Shown one piece after another: positions 8,705-18,292 of a stretch of DNA of 64,000 bases. Source of the stretch: VXOI01 sp965261945. GTDB taxonomy: Bacteria; Chloroflexota; Dehalococcoidia; Lucifugimonadales; UBA3495. A program made the translations under genes and the position numbers. The DNA is taken from the NCBI GenBank assembly GCA_965261945.1, contig CBDHEF010000002.1, positions 1,798,001 to 1,862,000 of the forward strand, given 5' to 3'. The notes below the pieces were generated by a model. The model had not been told where the DNA came from. It worked only from the letters and a program-made list of their open reading frames with translations, and did not search any database. The number at the start of each line of letters is the position of its first letter. The stretch's first letter is position 1.

Positions 8705-8731
8705 ATTATACCAACAACAGCCAAAGAGCAA
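8705..8731 (-). promoter_or_regulatory. Probable promoter of the ATPase-SNF2 operon
   Basis: On the minus strand a perfect TATAAT (8710-8705) is preceded by TTGCTC (8731-8726) with a 15-base spacer. The predicted transcription start is about 25 bases before the first ATG, and AGAGG precedes that ATG as ribosome binding site. It is the only convincing promoter in the 5.3-kb operon. Confidence 0.5.
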
Positions 8732-9272
8732 TGTGGAAGGAACCTGCCGGAAAAGTGTTCTTGGTTGGCTCCCCTAAATGAGACGGCAATGTTGTCTGGA
8801 CGAAGGAAACCGCGATTTGCTGCCCAGAATTTTGAGTCCTACATTCCTCCACAGCCTTCCTGTTGGCGCAGGACCAGTTTCGCAGGGCGTCCAAGACATC
8901 CCCGCTGCGGAGAAAGGAGTGGCCGGATGGTTCGCCATTGTTGATCAGTCATGTCGCTGGTGTAGCCTGCTCCCCGCGCAACAATGATGGCCTCCTGCCT
9001 TGACGTGTGGGGTTGGGTGGGCGCCTTCCCATACTGACAGACAGGATTTTTCGGATGCGCATTAAGACGCAGTACCCTACCCGCCGTTAATTTCAAAGCT
9101 GTTCGACTACTGGCCTACGGTGGGGTATAACTTTATAATTGCCCGTGGATAATGGCCCGTGGCTCACACTTTCAGGTTCGTATCCCTGTGGTTCGCCCGT
9201 CAATAGAAATACCCGTGGCGCTGGCCGATTCGGGGGATTATCCGTTGCAGATTAACTCCTCAGGAGGACGAC
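8732..9272. other. Gene-free interval with transposase scar
   Basis: About 540 bases between the defence-type operon and the flavin oxidoreductase. It contains a short transposase remnant (listed separately) and an AT-rich part near 9120-9160 with a TATAAT-like box at 9134-9139 that may serve the downstream gene. No intact gene is seen. Confidence 0.5.
8887..8964 (-). pseudogene. IS5-family transposase N-terminal remnant
   Basis: Translation gives YTSDMTDQQWRTIRPLL followed by a GRP-type end, which matches the start of IS5-group (DUF4096) transposases, normally reading like YPSDLTDAEW...LLPP...GRPR. Only about 26 residues survive and no DDE domain follows. It marks past insertion beside the defence-type operon. 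Confidence 0.6.
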
Positions 9273-10472
9273 ATGGTTGACCAACTAGCCCGCCCTAAAG
9301 ACAAAGTGGAGGTTTACTGGTTTTCCGAGCAACCCCAGGGCTACGTCAACGAAGCCCAGTTGGAGCAATTCGACTCGGGACGGTTGGGGTTCCCCAATAC
9401 GTACTTCGACCCGGACAAGGCCCACCTCCTTTACAACGAGTACCACGACCAGTATGCGCTGGCCGACGAATTGGGATTCGATGGGATCATGACCAACGAA
9501 CACCACGCCGCGTACTGGTGCGGCAAGCCCGCAGTGAACCTGGACGCCGCCGTTATCGCCAAGATTACCAAGCGGGCCAAGATCGCCATCCTGGGCAACG
9601 TCATAGCCGTCAACGACCCCATTCGAATGGCCGAAGAGATTGCCATGCTGGACTGCTATTCCGGCGGCAGGATCATCTCCGGCTTCGTTCGCGGCGGCGC
9701 GGTGGAGACCCTTCAGGCCGGAATCGACCCCACTACAAACCGTGAACGGTTCGAAGAAGCCCACGACCTGATAGTGAAATGCTGGACCGAGCCGGGCCCC
9801 TTCCGGTACGAGGGAAAGTACTACCAATACCGGGCGGTCAATCCCTGGGTATTGCCCATGCAGAGACCCCGCCCCGACATCTGGTTCCCCGGCACCGGCA
9901 GCCCGGAAAGCGTGGTGTGGGCGGCGAAAAACGGCCATCCATACATGAACCTGGGCGCAGTCATGGAAACCACCGAATGGCTGAAAAACATCTACATTGA
10001 CACCGCCCTGGAAGCGGGATACCAGCCCGGCCCGGAGCATTTCGGCTACTTGCTCAAGGTTCTGGTCGCCGACACCGACGAGAAGGCCGAGGAGATTGGC
10101 CGGAACTTTGTGTGGACCGAGGGACACCGCCAGCGCGGTCCCAGAGAGCACGTGGACCCGCCCGGCTACCAGTCCCGCGAGGCTCTTCAGATCAAGCGCA
10201 GCCGCCCCAGCGGGGTTTTCTCCGGGAACGCAGGAGATCCGCAGTCCTATGAGCTTCAACGGAACGCCCGGACCATCATCGTCGGCACACCGGAGACAGT
10301 GATCGAACAACTGACCTGGGTGGTGGAGAAACTCAACCCCGGCTACCTCTTGATTTACGGCAACGAGGGCCCCATGACCCACCAGGACTGTATGCGGTCC
10401 ATCGAGCTCCTGGGCCAGGAAGTGATCCCCGCCCTCAAGGAGATACAGCTACAACCCTACGAGACCAACTAA
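9273..10472 (+). CDS. LLM-class flavin-dependent oxidoreductase
   Basis: A 399-residue bacterial luciferase-like monooxygenase (F420- or FMN-dependent TIM-barrel). Typical blocks are GFDGIMTNEHH at about residues 70-80, AILGNVIAVNDPIRMAEEIAMLD at about 105-125 and SGGRIISGFVRG. A strong AGGAGG lies 7 bases before the ATG. It stands alone, with the operon on its left on the other strand. The stop TAA lies inside the first bases of a MITE-like repeat (CTAAACC), so the repeat end may supply the stop codon. Substrate unknown; relatives oxidise small organic or organosulfur compounds. Confidence 0.9.
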   Translation: MVDQLARPKDKVEVYWFSEQPQGYVNEAQLEQFDSGRLGFPNTYFDPDKAHLLYNEYHDQYALADELGFDGIMTNEHHAAYWCGKPAVNLDAAVIAKITKRAKIAILGNVIAVNDPIRMAEEIAMLDCYSGGRIISGFVRGGAVETLQAGIDPTTNRERFEEAHDLIVKCWTEPGPFRYEGKYYQYRAVNPWVLPMQRPRPDIWFPGTGSPESVVWAAKNGHPYMNLGAVMETTEWLKNIYIDTALEAGYQPGPEHFGYLLKVLVADTDEKAEEIGRNFVWTEGHRQRGPREHVDPPGYQSREALQIKRSRPSGVFSGNAGDPQSYELQRNARTIIVGTPETVIEQLTWVVEKLNPGYLLIYGNEGPMTHQDCMRSIELLGQEVIPALKEIQLQPYETN

Positions 10473-10670
10473 ACCAAAGCCAATGTGGGATGTACATTTT
10501 GCGGACAGCCATTCGCAGTCAGGGTTCGCGCCTCGACCGTAGGGGCGGGTTTCAAACCCGCCCCTACCAGTGGACCGCCCCTACCAGTGGACCGCCCGTG
10601 CGCCGGCGAGTCCACCTGCGATGAAACGCTACCTGGCATAAATGCGCATTTCACCTTGGATTTGGTTTAG
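10469..10670 (+). repeat. MITE-like element, copy 1
   Basis: A 202-bp element with imperfect terminal inverted repeats beginning CTAAACCAAA (left CTAAACCAAAGCCAATGTG, right end the complement of CTAAACCAAATCCAAGGTG). It contains a 29-bp palindrome at 10539-10567 and two tandem units of about 17 bp rich in GGACCGCCC. An inverted copy lies at 18293-18501. It has no coding capacity for a transposase. Confidence 0.8.
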
Positions 10671-10892
10671 TATAACAACGACGGTTCTCGGAACGACACA
10701 AAGGGTGGCCCAGCCGCAGGGTCTTTTAATTCTCCCTCTCCCGGAGGGAGAATTAAAAGACCCTGGAACCAACCGGCTCAGTCTTCAACGGAGGATCTTC
10801 GCCTCGCGTTTTCCCGTTGGAATTGGGGGTATGCCCGGCCTGAGCGAATCGGCGAAATAAACCGGGCAGGACGGCTGGCCACTCTTGCGGCG
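10671..10892. other. Intergenic interval with a long hairpin
   Basis: The first bases (about 10671-10710) resemble the end of the repeat found at 18510 and 59362. A 22-bp perfect inverted repeat follows (10717-10738 with 10744-10765, 5-base loop; arm starts CAGGGTCTTTTAATTCTCC). It lies between the LLM gene and the end of the convergent permease gene and could act as a bidirectional transcription terminator, but it also matches the dispersed CTCCCTCTCC-type repeats of this genome. Confidence 0.55.
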
Positions 10893-12617
10893 CTATGACG
10901 AAGGGGCGACCTGCACCGTAATAATATCTATGTCGTGGTATTTATGGTGCTGGACCGAGGATGCGTAATGACGCAAGAGGCGGAAGGAAATTTCGCGCTC
11001 GTCCTGTATCTCAGGGTGTTCGTTCAAATAGGCCAGCTTGTCCTCCAGATTCCCACTCTCAGTTGTCACTACAAACTCCATCTCAATGGCGGCGTCTGCG
11101 CGACGGGCAACAACAATGAGGCGCTTCCCGGCATCTTCTTCCGGCTCCTCATCCTGCGACAGCAAGCTTGACAGAGTTTCCTCCCCGGCTGACCTGAGCC
11201 GGTTTATTGATGCCTCATTCCAGCCGGCGCTTGTAGCGTATCCCTGGAGGAAGGAGTCAATTCTGGGCAACGACGAAAGGTTCATCGCCACATTCAAGCG
11301 CCTGCGACGCCCGGAAGTGAACTCCATCAACAGAGTTAGCAAAATTACGCAAACCGAGCCAGTTGTCATGCCGCTGCTGAGCAGGGCCCCAGAGTTCCAG
11401 TCAACAGATCGGGCAGAATCACCTGATACTGAAAACCTATGCCTATCCAGAGAGACACTCCTATCACCGCAGCTTTTCGCCCGTCTACGCCATCCCTGAC
11501 AACGGTCCTCATACCCTCAACAAAGAGGAGCGACATCAGAAAGACCATGAAAGCCACCAACACAGGTAGTGGAGTGGCGACAACCAGCGCCACCAGCTTA
11601 GGAGAAAGCGCTACCGCTATCAGAACCAGGCCTGCGTAGATGCCCATGCCGCGCGCTGCGACACCGGTGAGCATCACCTGCGCGGAATTGGCTCCTGTCG
11701 TATTGGGAATTGTGCCCAGAGCGGCGGCCAGAAGATTGGTCAATGCCAGCAGGTGGTGCGCCCCTTGAACCACGCGGAAGTCAGTGGCCCGGGGCCTTCG
11801 CCATGCCACTTGCTGAATCACGATGGTGTCGCTGATGGGATTGATGGTGGTTGCCAAGTTTACAATTACGAATCCCGGTAACATCCCCCAGAAGATCGCA
11901 CCAAAGCTCAGGTCAAATCCAAGCCAGGTATAACTGGGAAAACCAATCCAGGAGGCTTCCATAACGTGCTGCCAGTCGTATGCGCCGAACGGGACGGCTA
12001 TAGCGCAACCAAACGACGATCGCGACGACTGGCGCCCATTGCTGCCACTTGAGCGACACGAACATCATTATCATCAGGATGAACAGAGTCGTTCCTGCCA
12101 GGATGGGCGCCCCCACTGCGGGAGCGCCTTCCGGCAAATCGGAAAGCCTGCTGAGTACGACGGTTATTATCGTCGATGCCAGCAACATGAGGACCGTTCC
12201 GGCGACCAGCGGACTGATGATACGCCGCAGCAAGGAGAGCCGAAAGATGAACACGAACTGTATCAACGATGACGCGACGATCAGGCTGGACAGCAACGCC
12301 GGGCCGCCGGCCAGCAGCGCTGAAATACAGATGGCGATGAAGGCGGATGCAGAAGCAACGCTTAGGGGATATCCCGACCCGAATCTCCAGAATCGAAAGG
12401 TCTGTAGGATGTTGCCTATCCCGCAAACCACGAGGGCCGAAAAGAATATCCAGGACAGATACCCCTGGGATTGCCCCCCGGCCACAGCGATGATAGACGT
12501 CGTGGCAGCCATGGCCGCCATACGGGCCATAACATTCTGGAATCCGTGAGCCAGAGATACCGGATGGCTTGGCCGCTCATCCGGTTGATAGACAATGTTC
12601 TCGTTTACCTGCGCCAT
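10893..12617 (-). pseudogene. SLC23-type xanthine/uracil permease with C-terminal HATPase-like domain, two frameshifts
   Basis: Three adjacent frames join into one protein of about 574 residues. 12617-12014 gives the N-terminal membrane half starting at MAQVNENIVYQPDERP; the next frame, after one extra T in the run at 12011-12013, continues VVGCAIAVPFG; the last frame, after a missing base in the C run at 11387-11390, continues LGALLSSGMTTGSV. The membrane part is the nucleobase/ascorbate transporter fold. The cytoplasmic tail (about 130 residues, SAGEETLSSLL) resembles a degenerate RsbW-like HATPase. All three frames are well conserved, so this is either a very recent pseudogene or an intact gene with two sequence errors. 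Confidence 0.75.
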
Positions 12618-12975
12618 TCGTAATACTGGTTTGCCGCTCTGTTAATTCTCACTATACTAAACCAAAGCCAGTGTGAAGCGTGTAGGGTAGCTAGATTGAT
12701 TTGTGAAGGAATCGGGCAAGACCGGTGCAGAGCCTGTGAGGAGGTGGCGAAACGCAATTAGCTGCACACTTCCGTGGAACTGCCGAAACGATGGTTGGCA
12801 GAGCGGTTTCCTGCCCGGGCGGAGAAACGCCGCCTCTGGAAGAACCGCGAGAGAAAGCTCAATGGCAGTCTGCAAATGGTGGTTCGCGCCTTCGCGGCGC
12901 CAGTACTGAAGAGATTGCAAGCAGGCTCTAAAATACACCCGAAATACACCCAACGCTTCCCGGTATCGGAGGAAC
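12618..12975. other. Intergenic interval with a solitary repeat end
   Basis: No gene seen. At 12655-12675 there is a single copy of the MITE-like terminus (CTAAACCAAAGCCAGTGTG) without its partner end. Near 12928-12952 the decamer AAATACACCC occurs twice 11 bases apart, just before the next gene, and could be part of its control region. Confidence 0.45.
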
Positions 12976-13799
12976 ATGGCAAACCTGACCAACACGCAGC
13001 GAATCGGCGCCCTGGTGCCCGCCACCAACCCAGTGGTCGAACCTGATTTCTACCGCGTTGTCCCGCCGGAAATTACCGTGCATTTCGAGCGAATGTGGAA
13101 CGGTAGTTGGGGCAGCCAGCCACAAGTCCCCGCCGAAACCGGCCACCGCCTAAGTATGTCCAGCAGCGAGGCCAACGAAACAGAGTGGGCGCTGTTCGGG
13201 TTCGACGTAAACAAGATGAATGACGACGTGGCCCGGGGGGCCAGTTCCCTGTCCAACATCGGCCCGGACGTGCTGGTCTACGCCTGCACCTCTGGAACAT
13301 GGCACAAGGGCTACATGGCCTTTGACCAGAGGATGGCGGAAATCATGGAGGAATCCAGCGGCATTCCGTCCATCACCGCCGTGACGTCCTGCATCGCGGC
13401 CATGCGGCACATGGGCAGCACAAGATCAGCATCGCCGGCCCCTACCGCAACTACCACCTGCGGAACCGCCTGAAGCCGTTGATGGAGGAAGCGGGATTCG
13501 AGGCGCTGAGCGCCGACGGAGAACCCTGGATGCAGGACTCCATGAACCCCCGGGAAATAGACGCCGAGCCGCCCCGTACCATCATCGACTTCGTGCTGAC
13601 TGTCGCCCAGGGGGAGGCCGACACCATCTTCCTGCCCGGCACGGCCTGGCGCGCCCTGGACGCCGCCGAAGAGCTGGAGCAGAGGCTGGGCAAGACCGTC
13701 ATAACGGTGAACCAGGCAACCATCTGGATGGCCCTGCGCCGCCTGGGATGGACGAAACCCATTTCCGGCTTCGGCAGCCTGCTGCGTAACCTGGAGTAG
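12976..13799 (+). pseudogene. Maleate cis-trans isomerase / Asp-Glu racemase family protein, frameshifted
   Basis: Frame one starts MANLTNTQRIGALVPATNPVVEP and runs to VTSCIAAMRHMG; the family sequence then continues in another frame as HKISIAGPYRN and on to the end (FGSLLRNLE). The shift lies near 13411-13421 and equals one missing base. The first catalytic Cys is present (VYACTSGT), but the second Cys region reads FLPGTAWRAL with Gly in its place. Relatives isomerise maleate or decarboxylate arylmalonates. A one-Cys active site points to decarboxylase-like or altered chemistry. Broken gene or sequence error. Confidence 0.75.
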
Positions 13800-13833
13800 C
13801 AGGGGGAAACGGTTATTCCGAGGAAAAAGTTGG

Positions 13834-13916
13834 TGCCGGGAGAGGGGGTCGAACCCACACACCTGCTAAGGTAGCGGATTTTAAGTCCGCCGCGTCTGCC
13901 TTTCCGCCATCCCGGC
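13834..13916 (-). tRNA. tRNA-Leu (anticodon UAA)
   Basis: Reading the minus strand, an acceptor stem GCCGGGA pairs with TCCCGGC, a D-arm with GGCGGAAAGGCAGACGC follows, the anticodon stem-loop is GCGGA-CTTAAAA-TCCGC (anticodon TAA), there is a long variable arm as in class II tRNAs, and the T-arm contains GGTTCGACCCC. The 83-base length suits tRNA-Leu. The CCA end is not encoded. Confidence 0.95.
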
Positions 13917-14243
13917 ATAGATACCGACTTAGCTACGCCAGCGCCAGATTTAACCCTATTCCCCACCTTCCGGCTTCCCAACTGTTACATACCATCTATA
14001 TGCCAACCCGTATGCCAACGGACTGCCGATGATTTGGAGGACGGTTGCCTGTATATCATCCCGCCCGCCCTTGTGCGCCATCATCTCCGATTGTGCCAGT
14101 CCACGCCGGAAAGATAAAGGGGCGGTTGCCCGCCAGTGCGCATCCATACTATGAAGCCGTAGGATGAAGTCGGAGGGGCGAATTCTCATTCGCCCCTCCT
14201 CTCATTTGGTCCGGTTTGCGGGCGCCGGGAACTCATTGCGCCT
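13917..14243. other. Gene-free interval
   Basis: About 330 bases between tRNA-Leu and the end of hemL. Small open frames exist, but none has a recognisable protein, ribosome binding site or conservation that I can see. Confidence 0.4.
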
Positions 14244-15542
14244 TCAGCCCATCCCTGCAAGGGCGTCGCCCACCGCCACGATGGTCCGGTCAATGTCTGC
14301 ACCCGTATGCGCGATGGACACAAACCCGGCCTCAAACTGCGACGGCGCGATGTACACCCCGCGTTGTAGCAGAGCGTGGAAGTATCGCCCGTAGGCCGCT
14401 GTATCGGATTGCTCAACCTGCTCCAACCCGGTCACGGGCCCTGCGTTGAAGAACCCGGTGAACATCGACGCCACGCGGTTGATGCTGGACGGCACTTCCG
14501 CCCGGGCAAAGGCCGCGGTGATGCCATCGGCCAGCCGGGCCGCCGACGCCTCCAGCTGGGCATAAACGCCGGGCCGTTGCAGCTCGGTCAGCGTGGCCAC
14601 ACCGGCCACCACTGCCAACGGGTTCCCGGATAGAGTGCCTGCCTGGTACACAGGACCCAGCGGGGCCACCATCTCCATCACCTCACGGCGTCCGCCGTAG
14701 GCGCCCACAGGCAGCCCGCCGCCGATGATTTTACCCATAGTCGTTATGTCCGGCGTGATGCCGAACAGCGACTGCGCCCCCCCGTACAACACCCTGAACC
14801 CGGTGATGACCTCGTCGAAAATCAAGAGCGCGCCGTTGGCTTCCGTGATACCGCGCAACGAGTCCAGAAATCCGGCTTCCGGCGGCACAACGCCCATGTT
14901 GCCGGCTACCGGCTCCACGATCACAGCCGCGATTCCGTTCGGCCAGGCATCAAACAATCCTTCCACAGACTCGACATGGTTATATGTTGCCACCAGGGTC
15001 TCGGAGGCGTAGGTTTCCGGCACACCGGCGCTGGTCGGCACCCCGTGGGTCAAAGCCCCCGAACCGGCCGCGACCAACAGGCCGTCCGAGTGTCCATGGT
15101 AGTTCCCCGCGAACTTCACTATCTTGGATCTCCCGGTGTACGCTCGAGCCAATCGCAGCGCAGTCATGCACGCTTCCGTGCCGGAGTTCACCAGTCTCAC
15201 AGAGTCCACCGACGGCAGGGCGGCGCAGATCATCTCCGCCAATTCCACCTCCTGCTCCACCGGCGCACCGAATGAAGTGCCGTCCGCCGCGGCCCGCTGC
15301 ACCGCCTCAACCACGGCGGGGTGCGCGTGACCCAAGGCCAGCGGCCCCCAGGATCCCAGGTAATCAATGTACTCGTTTCCGTCCACGTCCCACACCCGGG
15401 AACCCTGACCTCTCGCCAGAAACGGCGGAGTCCCCCCCACTGCCCGGAACGACCGCACCGGGCTGTTGACGCCTCCGGGAATGACCCGCTGCGCCTGCTC
15501 ATAAAGCTCTTGGGATCTGGACTGCTGCATCCTCTTGTTCAC
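14244..15542 (-). CDS. hemL: Glutamate-1-semialdehyde 2,1-aminomutase
   Basis: A 432-residue PLP enzyme that converts glutamate-1-semialdehyde to 5-aminolevulinate in the C5 route to tetrapyrroles. Class-III aminotransferase landmarks are VNSGTEACMTALRLAR, FDEVITGFR and the PLP lysine in TTMGKIIGGGLP (K271). Length is normal. HemA lies 250 bp upstream on the same strand, giving the two successive steps of the pathway. Soluble, cytoplasmic. Confidence 0.97.
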   Translation of the reverse strand: MNKRMQQSRSQELYEQAQRVIPGGVNSPVRSFRAVGGTPPFLARGQGSRVWDVDGNEYIDYLGSWGPLALGHAHPAVVEAVQRAAADGTSFGAPVEQEVELAEMICAALPSVDSVRLVNSGTEACMTALRLARAYTGRSKIVKFAGNYHGHSDGLLVAAGSGALTHGVPTSAGVPETYASETLVATYNHVESVEGLFDAWPNGIAAVIVEPVAGNMGVVPPEAGFLDSLRGITEANGALLIFDEVITGFRVLYGGAQSLFGITPDITTMGKIIGGGLPVGAYGGRREVMEMVAPLGPVYQAGTLSGNPLAVVAGVATLTELQRPGVYAQLEASAARLADGITAAFARAEVPSSINRVASMFTGFFNAGPVTGLEQVEQSDTAAYGRYFHALLQRGVYIAPSQFEAGFVSIAHTGADIDRTIVAVGDALAGMG

Positions 15543-15659
15543 TCCTCGTTAGCTGGGCATCCGATGGACGAATCTGCCGTTCCATGTACCGGCGCTCACG
15601 CCAACATCAAGCCTTCGCCTTTTGGTTCCGGCACCGGGTCACCGAATTCCCATGCGGTA

Positions 15660-15770
15660 TCAAATCTGTTGCGTGGCCCGGGTCTCCTGGGTATGCCCAA
15701 GCGCTTGGCTGAGCGCCGCCAGCGTTGGCCCCTTACGTATCAGCGCGTCCGGCCCTCGTGGATGCCTACC
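15660..15770 (-). pseudogene. Possible tyrosine recombinase C-terminal remnant
   Basis: In the gap between hemA and hemL the minus strand reads PDALIRKGPTLAALSQALGH followed by TQETRATQQI and a stop. This resembles the end of XerC/integrase proteins (the LGH.....T..Y box), although the nucleophile Tyr position is not preserved. No start codon or upstream catalytic residues are seen. It may be a scar of an integrated element, or chance. Confidence 0.35.
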
Positions 15771-15795
15771 CGCATCGAGTCCCTACCTGGAGGTG

Positions 15796-17073
15796 TCAGG
15801 CTCGGCCACGGCGACTGCCCCCCTGGAAATTGCCTCCGAACATCCGCGACGCAACGGGGTATATCGTCTTACTTTCGTCGGCCCGCAGCTCCGCAGTGGG
15901 TTGGTGCAGCAGCTTCTTCACCAGGGCGTTGGTCATGGCATCCAACCGGACCGCCAGATCGCTCTCCACGTCCGCGCCAAGCAACCGCAAGGTGTGGGCC
16001 ACTTCTTCACGCCGCAACGCTTCAGCTCTGCGCCACATCGACACCGCCAGCTCCATAGTGTCGGAAGAGCTCCACCACTGAACGAACCTGGCGACCTCCG
16101 CTTCCACAATACTGTTTGCCCTGCGGATCTCTCCCGACAAACCGTCAACATCAATCTCTGCGGCCTGTCCCAGCGCGTCGATGTCAAACAGCAGAACCTG
16201 ATTAGCGCCGGCAACGGCGGGGTCAATATCCCTGGGCACCGCAATGTCGATCATCAGCAACGGCTCATCGTGGCGGTTGCTCAAGGCGTCGGAGACCATC
16301 TGCGCGTCCACCACGTAGCCCGGAGAACCCGTGCTGCTGATCACCAGGTCAGCTTCCGCCAACGCCGTAGCCAGGTCTTGAAAGGGCACAGAAATGCCCC
16401 CCAATTCCTTCGCCAATCCCTCAGCCCGCCATGGGGTCCGGTTCGTTACCGTGATGCGCCGCACTCCCGCGTCGGCCAGTGCGCGCGCCACCATCCGCCC
16501 GGCGTCTCCGGCGCCGATCACCAGCGCACGACATTCTTCCAGCCTGCCGAACATCCCGCTGGCCACCTGAACTGCGGCCCGGCTTACGGAGCGGGAATGT
16601 TGGCCGATGCTGGTCTCCCGGTGCACTCGACGGCCGGCCCGCAATGCCGAGTGGAAAACCCGAGTCAGGGGGCTCTTCATGAATCCGCCCTGGCTGGCCG
16701 CGCTGAACGCCGCCCGAACCTGCCCTAGAATCTGCCTCTCCCCAACAATCATAGACTCCAAACCGGCGGCCACCCGGAAGAGGTGAGAAACGCAATCGGT
16801 TTCCCACAACTGGTACACGTGCCGTTCCAGTTCCGGCCCGGGCACACCGGAATATCCGGCCATGAAGTCGCCGGCCCCTTCCACCAGTCCGATGTCGTCC
16901 CGGTCATAGACGTATACTTCAGTGCGATTGCAAGTGGAGAGAATCGCGGACTGCGGAATATACTCCGCGAGTTGCCGCAGCGCCTCGGGCAACTGATCGC
17001 GTTCCACACTCAGGCGCTCGCGCAAATCCAACGGAGCGGAGCGGTGATCCACTCCCAGGACCAATAGGCTCAA
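15796..17073 (-). CDS. hemA: Glutamyl-tRNA reductase
   Basis: Reduces glutamyl-tRNA to glutamate-1-semialdehyde with NADPH, first step of the C5 pathway. The catalytic cysteine sits in ILSTCNRTEVY, followed by the GES motif (AGLESMIVGERQILGQV) and a Rossmann domain (VIGAGDAGRMVARAL). The start is taken as TTG at 17073 because GGAGG stands 7 bases upstream and the protein then begins MSLLVLGVDHRSAP, as in the family; an ATG at 17130 would add 19 residues. About 425 residues. Probably transcribed with the small Lrp-like frame and the HTH gene upstream. Confidence 0.95.
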   Translation of the reverse strand: MSLLVLGVDHRSAPLDLRERLSVERDQLPEALRQLAEYIPQSAILSTCNRTEVYVYDRDDIGLVEGAGDFMAGYSGVPGPELERHVYQLWETDCVSHLFRVAAGLESMIVGERQILGQVRAAFSAASQGGFMKSPLTRVFHSALRAGRRVHRETSIGQHSRSVSRAAVQVASGMFGRLEECRALVIGAGDAGRMVARALADAGVRRITVTNRTPWRAEGLAKELGGISVPFQDLATALAEADLVISSTGSPGYVVDAQMVSDALSNRHDEPLLMIDIAVPRDIDPAVAGANQVLLFDIDALGQAAEIDVDGLSGEIRRANSIVEAEVARFVQWWSSSDTMELAVSMWRRAEALRREEVAHTLRLLGADVESDLAVRLDAMTNALVKKLLHQPTAELRADESKTIYPVASRMFGGNFQGGSRRGRA

Positions 17074-17174
17074 TTCAACGCCTCCGACACCCGCAGCGCG
17101 GCGCGTTTCGCGCAACCGCCGACCTTGCACTGCTTCAAATCAATGTACATCAAAGGGGTAGTGTTGTCCCGGGG

Positions 17175-17306
17175 TTACGACAGAACATCATCCTCGCCGG
17201 CTTCAAGGTAGTCGGCGATTGCCCGGTAAGGCTCCGCCACCGGGTAATCGCCCTGGACGATGCTCAACAGTCGGCAGTCGATAATGTCCATGGATTCAGC
17301 GGTCAT
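17175..17306 (-). CDS. 43-residue Lrp/AsnC-like (siroheme-decarboxylase-type HTH) micro-protein
   Basis: A short frame, ATG at 17306, starting MTAESMDIIDCRLLSIVQGD and continuing YPVAEPYRAIADYL. This is the classical N-terminal winged-helix pattern of Lrp/AsnC-like AhbA/NirD-type proteins (LL...Q..fP....Py..iA..L), cut off after the first helix pair. It starts 6 bp after the stop of the HTH gene and lies upstream of hemA. Function unknown: a truncated remnant or a real micro-regulator. Confidence 0.5.
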   Translation of the reverse strand: MTAESMDIIDCRLLSIVQGDYPVAEPYRAIADYLEAGEDDVLS

Positions 17307-17312
17307 CAGCCT

Positions 17313-17975
17313 TTAACCGGCCTGCTCCCGTTTCAATCCTGTTGGTTCGTTTTCCTCGAGCGGGTCAGCGACAGGCGGGCAATAGGCGTCTACCAGCCCC
17401 AGCAACACACCGTCGGAAATTTCGATTACCTGCTTTAGCCGGTCCGGTTGCACCGATTCCACCACCGCCTGCCGGAAGAAGAGGAACGCCTGTACGCTGT
17501 CGGTAAGGGGAACTCCACGCACGACCATCTCCGAACCGTATTCGTGGCCCAGCATATGCGTCTCGGACAGGGTTTCCTCTTTTCGCCGGCTGCTTTCGTT
17601 CATCCTTTTCTGCATCAGGAGGGAAAGCAGCCTCCGTCCGAACAGCCGCATTCGGTCTCTCCCCTCTGCCTGGAAGCTCTCCATCCACATCGGCTGTGCC
17701 TGGTCTATCTGGCTCAACTTCCGCCGGATCCGGCGCAGTACCATGTCTTCAGGGTCGCTGTCCCATCCGCTTGGGGTCGCGCCACTCCCCGGCGCCTCTT
17801 TCATCAAGGCTTCGACATCTTCCCGCAGAAATCGCCGGTGCCCGCCGGGGGTCCGGTAGACCGGCAGCCTCCCACGATCCGCCCATTGCCGGACTGTGGC
17901 TTCGTTGATTCCCAAAGCCATGCTGACGGCGCCCAGCGACATCCAACCGGTTGAATTTCGAGTTTCCGTTGCCAT
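17313..17975 (-). CDS. MerR/excisionase-type HTH regulator
   Basis: A 220-residue protein with an N-terminal winged HTH of the MerR/BldC type (about residues 12-60: LGAVSMALGINEATVRQWAD, then GGHRRFLREDVEAL). The remainder is helical, with a MNESSRRKEE stretch and a long C-terminal helix bundle (VPLTDSVQAFLFFRQAVVES), possibly a ligand or dimerisation domain. It precedes hemA and hemL on the same strand, so a role in controlling heme synthesis is a reasonable inference. No cysteines in a metal-binding pattern are seen. Confidence 0.8.
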   Translation of the reverse strand: MATETRNSTGWMSLGAVSMALGINEATVRQWADRGRLPVYRTPGGHRRFLREDVEALMKEAPGSGATPSGWDSDPEDMVLRRIRRKLSQIDQAQPMWMESFQAEGRDRMRLFGRRLLSLLMQKRMNESSRRKEETLSETHMLGHEYGSEMVVRGVPLTDSVQAFLFFRQAVVESVQPDRLKQVIEISDGVLLGLVDAYCPPVADPLEENEPTGLKREQAG

Positions 17976-18079
17976 GAAACCTATAGTTTTCTCTATAATC
18001 TTGCAATCAGGGCCAGATTTCTGGCAAAAACCCTAACACAGCATAAACGCAAAATCAATGGCGCGACGTTGCTCACCAA

Positions 18080-18177
18080 GGCTCCGTTTGCTTGTAGGGT
18101 ATAAGGCGCCTTACGATGAAATACTGAAGCTGAAATGGGAGTTCTCAAACAGCCATACCCTACAAGCAAACGGAACC
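18080..18177. repeat. 98-bp inverted-repeat element
   Basis: Two 23-base arms (18080-18102 and 18155-18177) are complementary with a single mismatch; the arm reads GG(C/T)TCCGTTTGCTTGTAGGG plus TAT. The 52-base spacer has no gene. It lies in the 317-bp interval upstream of the HTH gene, so it is either a small MITE or a large hairpin in the control region. Confidence 0.7.
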
Positions 18178-18292
18178 ATGTGACGGCCAAGGATACGGGG
18201 GGGCGGAGCAACCCATAGAACGGGCGGACTCCACAAGGGCCTGCTCACGAAGGGATAGGACGCCCCCTGGTATGACAGCGACGCTTCCTCAA

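Noticed and set aside
10539..10567. 29-bp palindrome as a transcription terminator of the LLM gene
   Set aside because: It is an internal part of a repeated mobile-type element and is present at 18403 away from any gene end.
13956..14189. Small minus-strand frame after tRNA-Leu
   Set aside because: No ribosome binding site, no recognisable domain; treated as non-coding.
15321..16058. Long plus-strand open frames opposite hemA and hemL
   Set aside because: They are antisense shadows of two well-recognised GC-rich genes, without ribosome binding sites or family resemblance.
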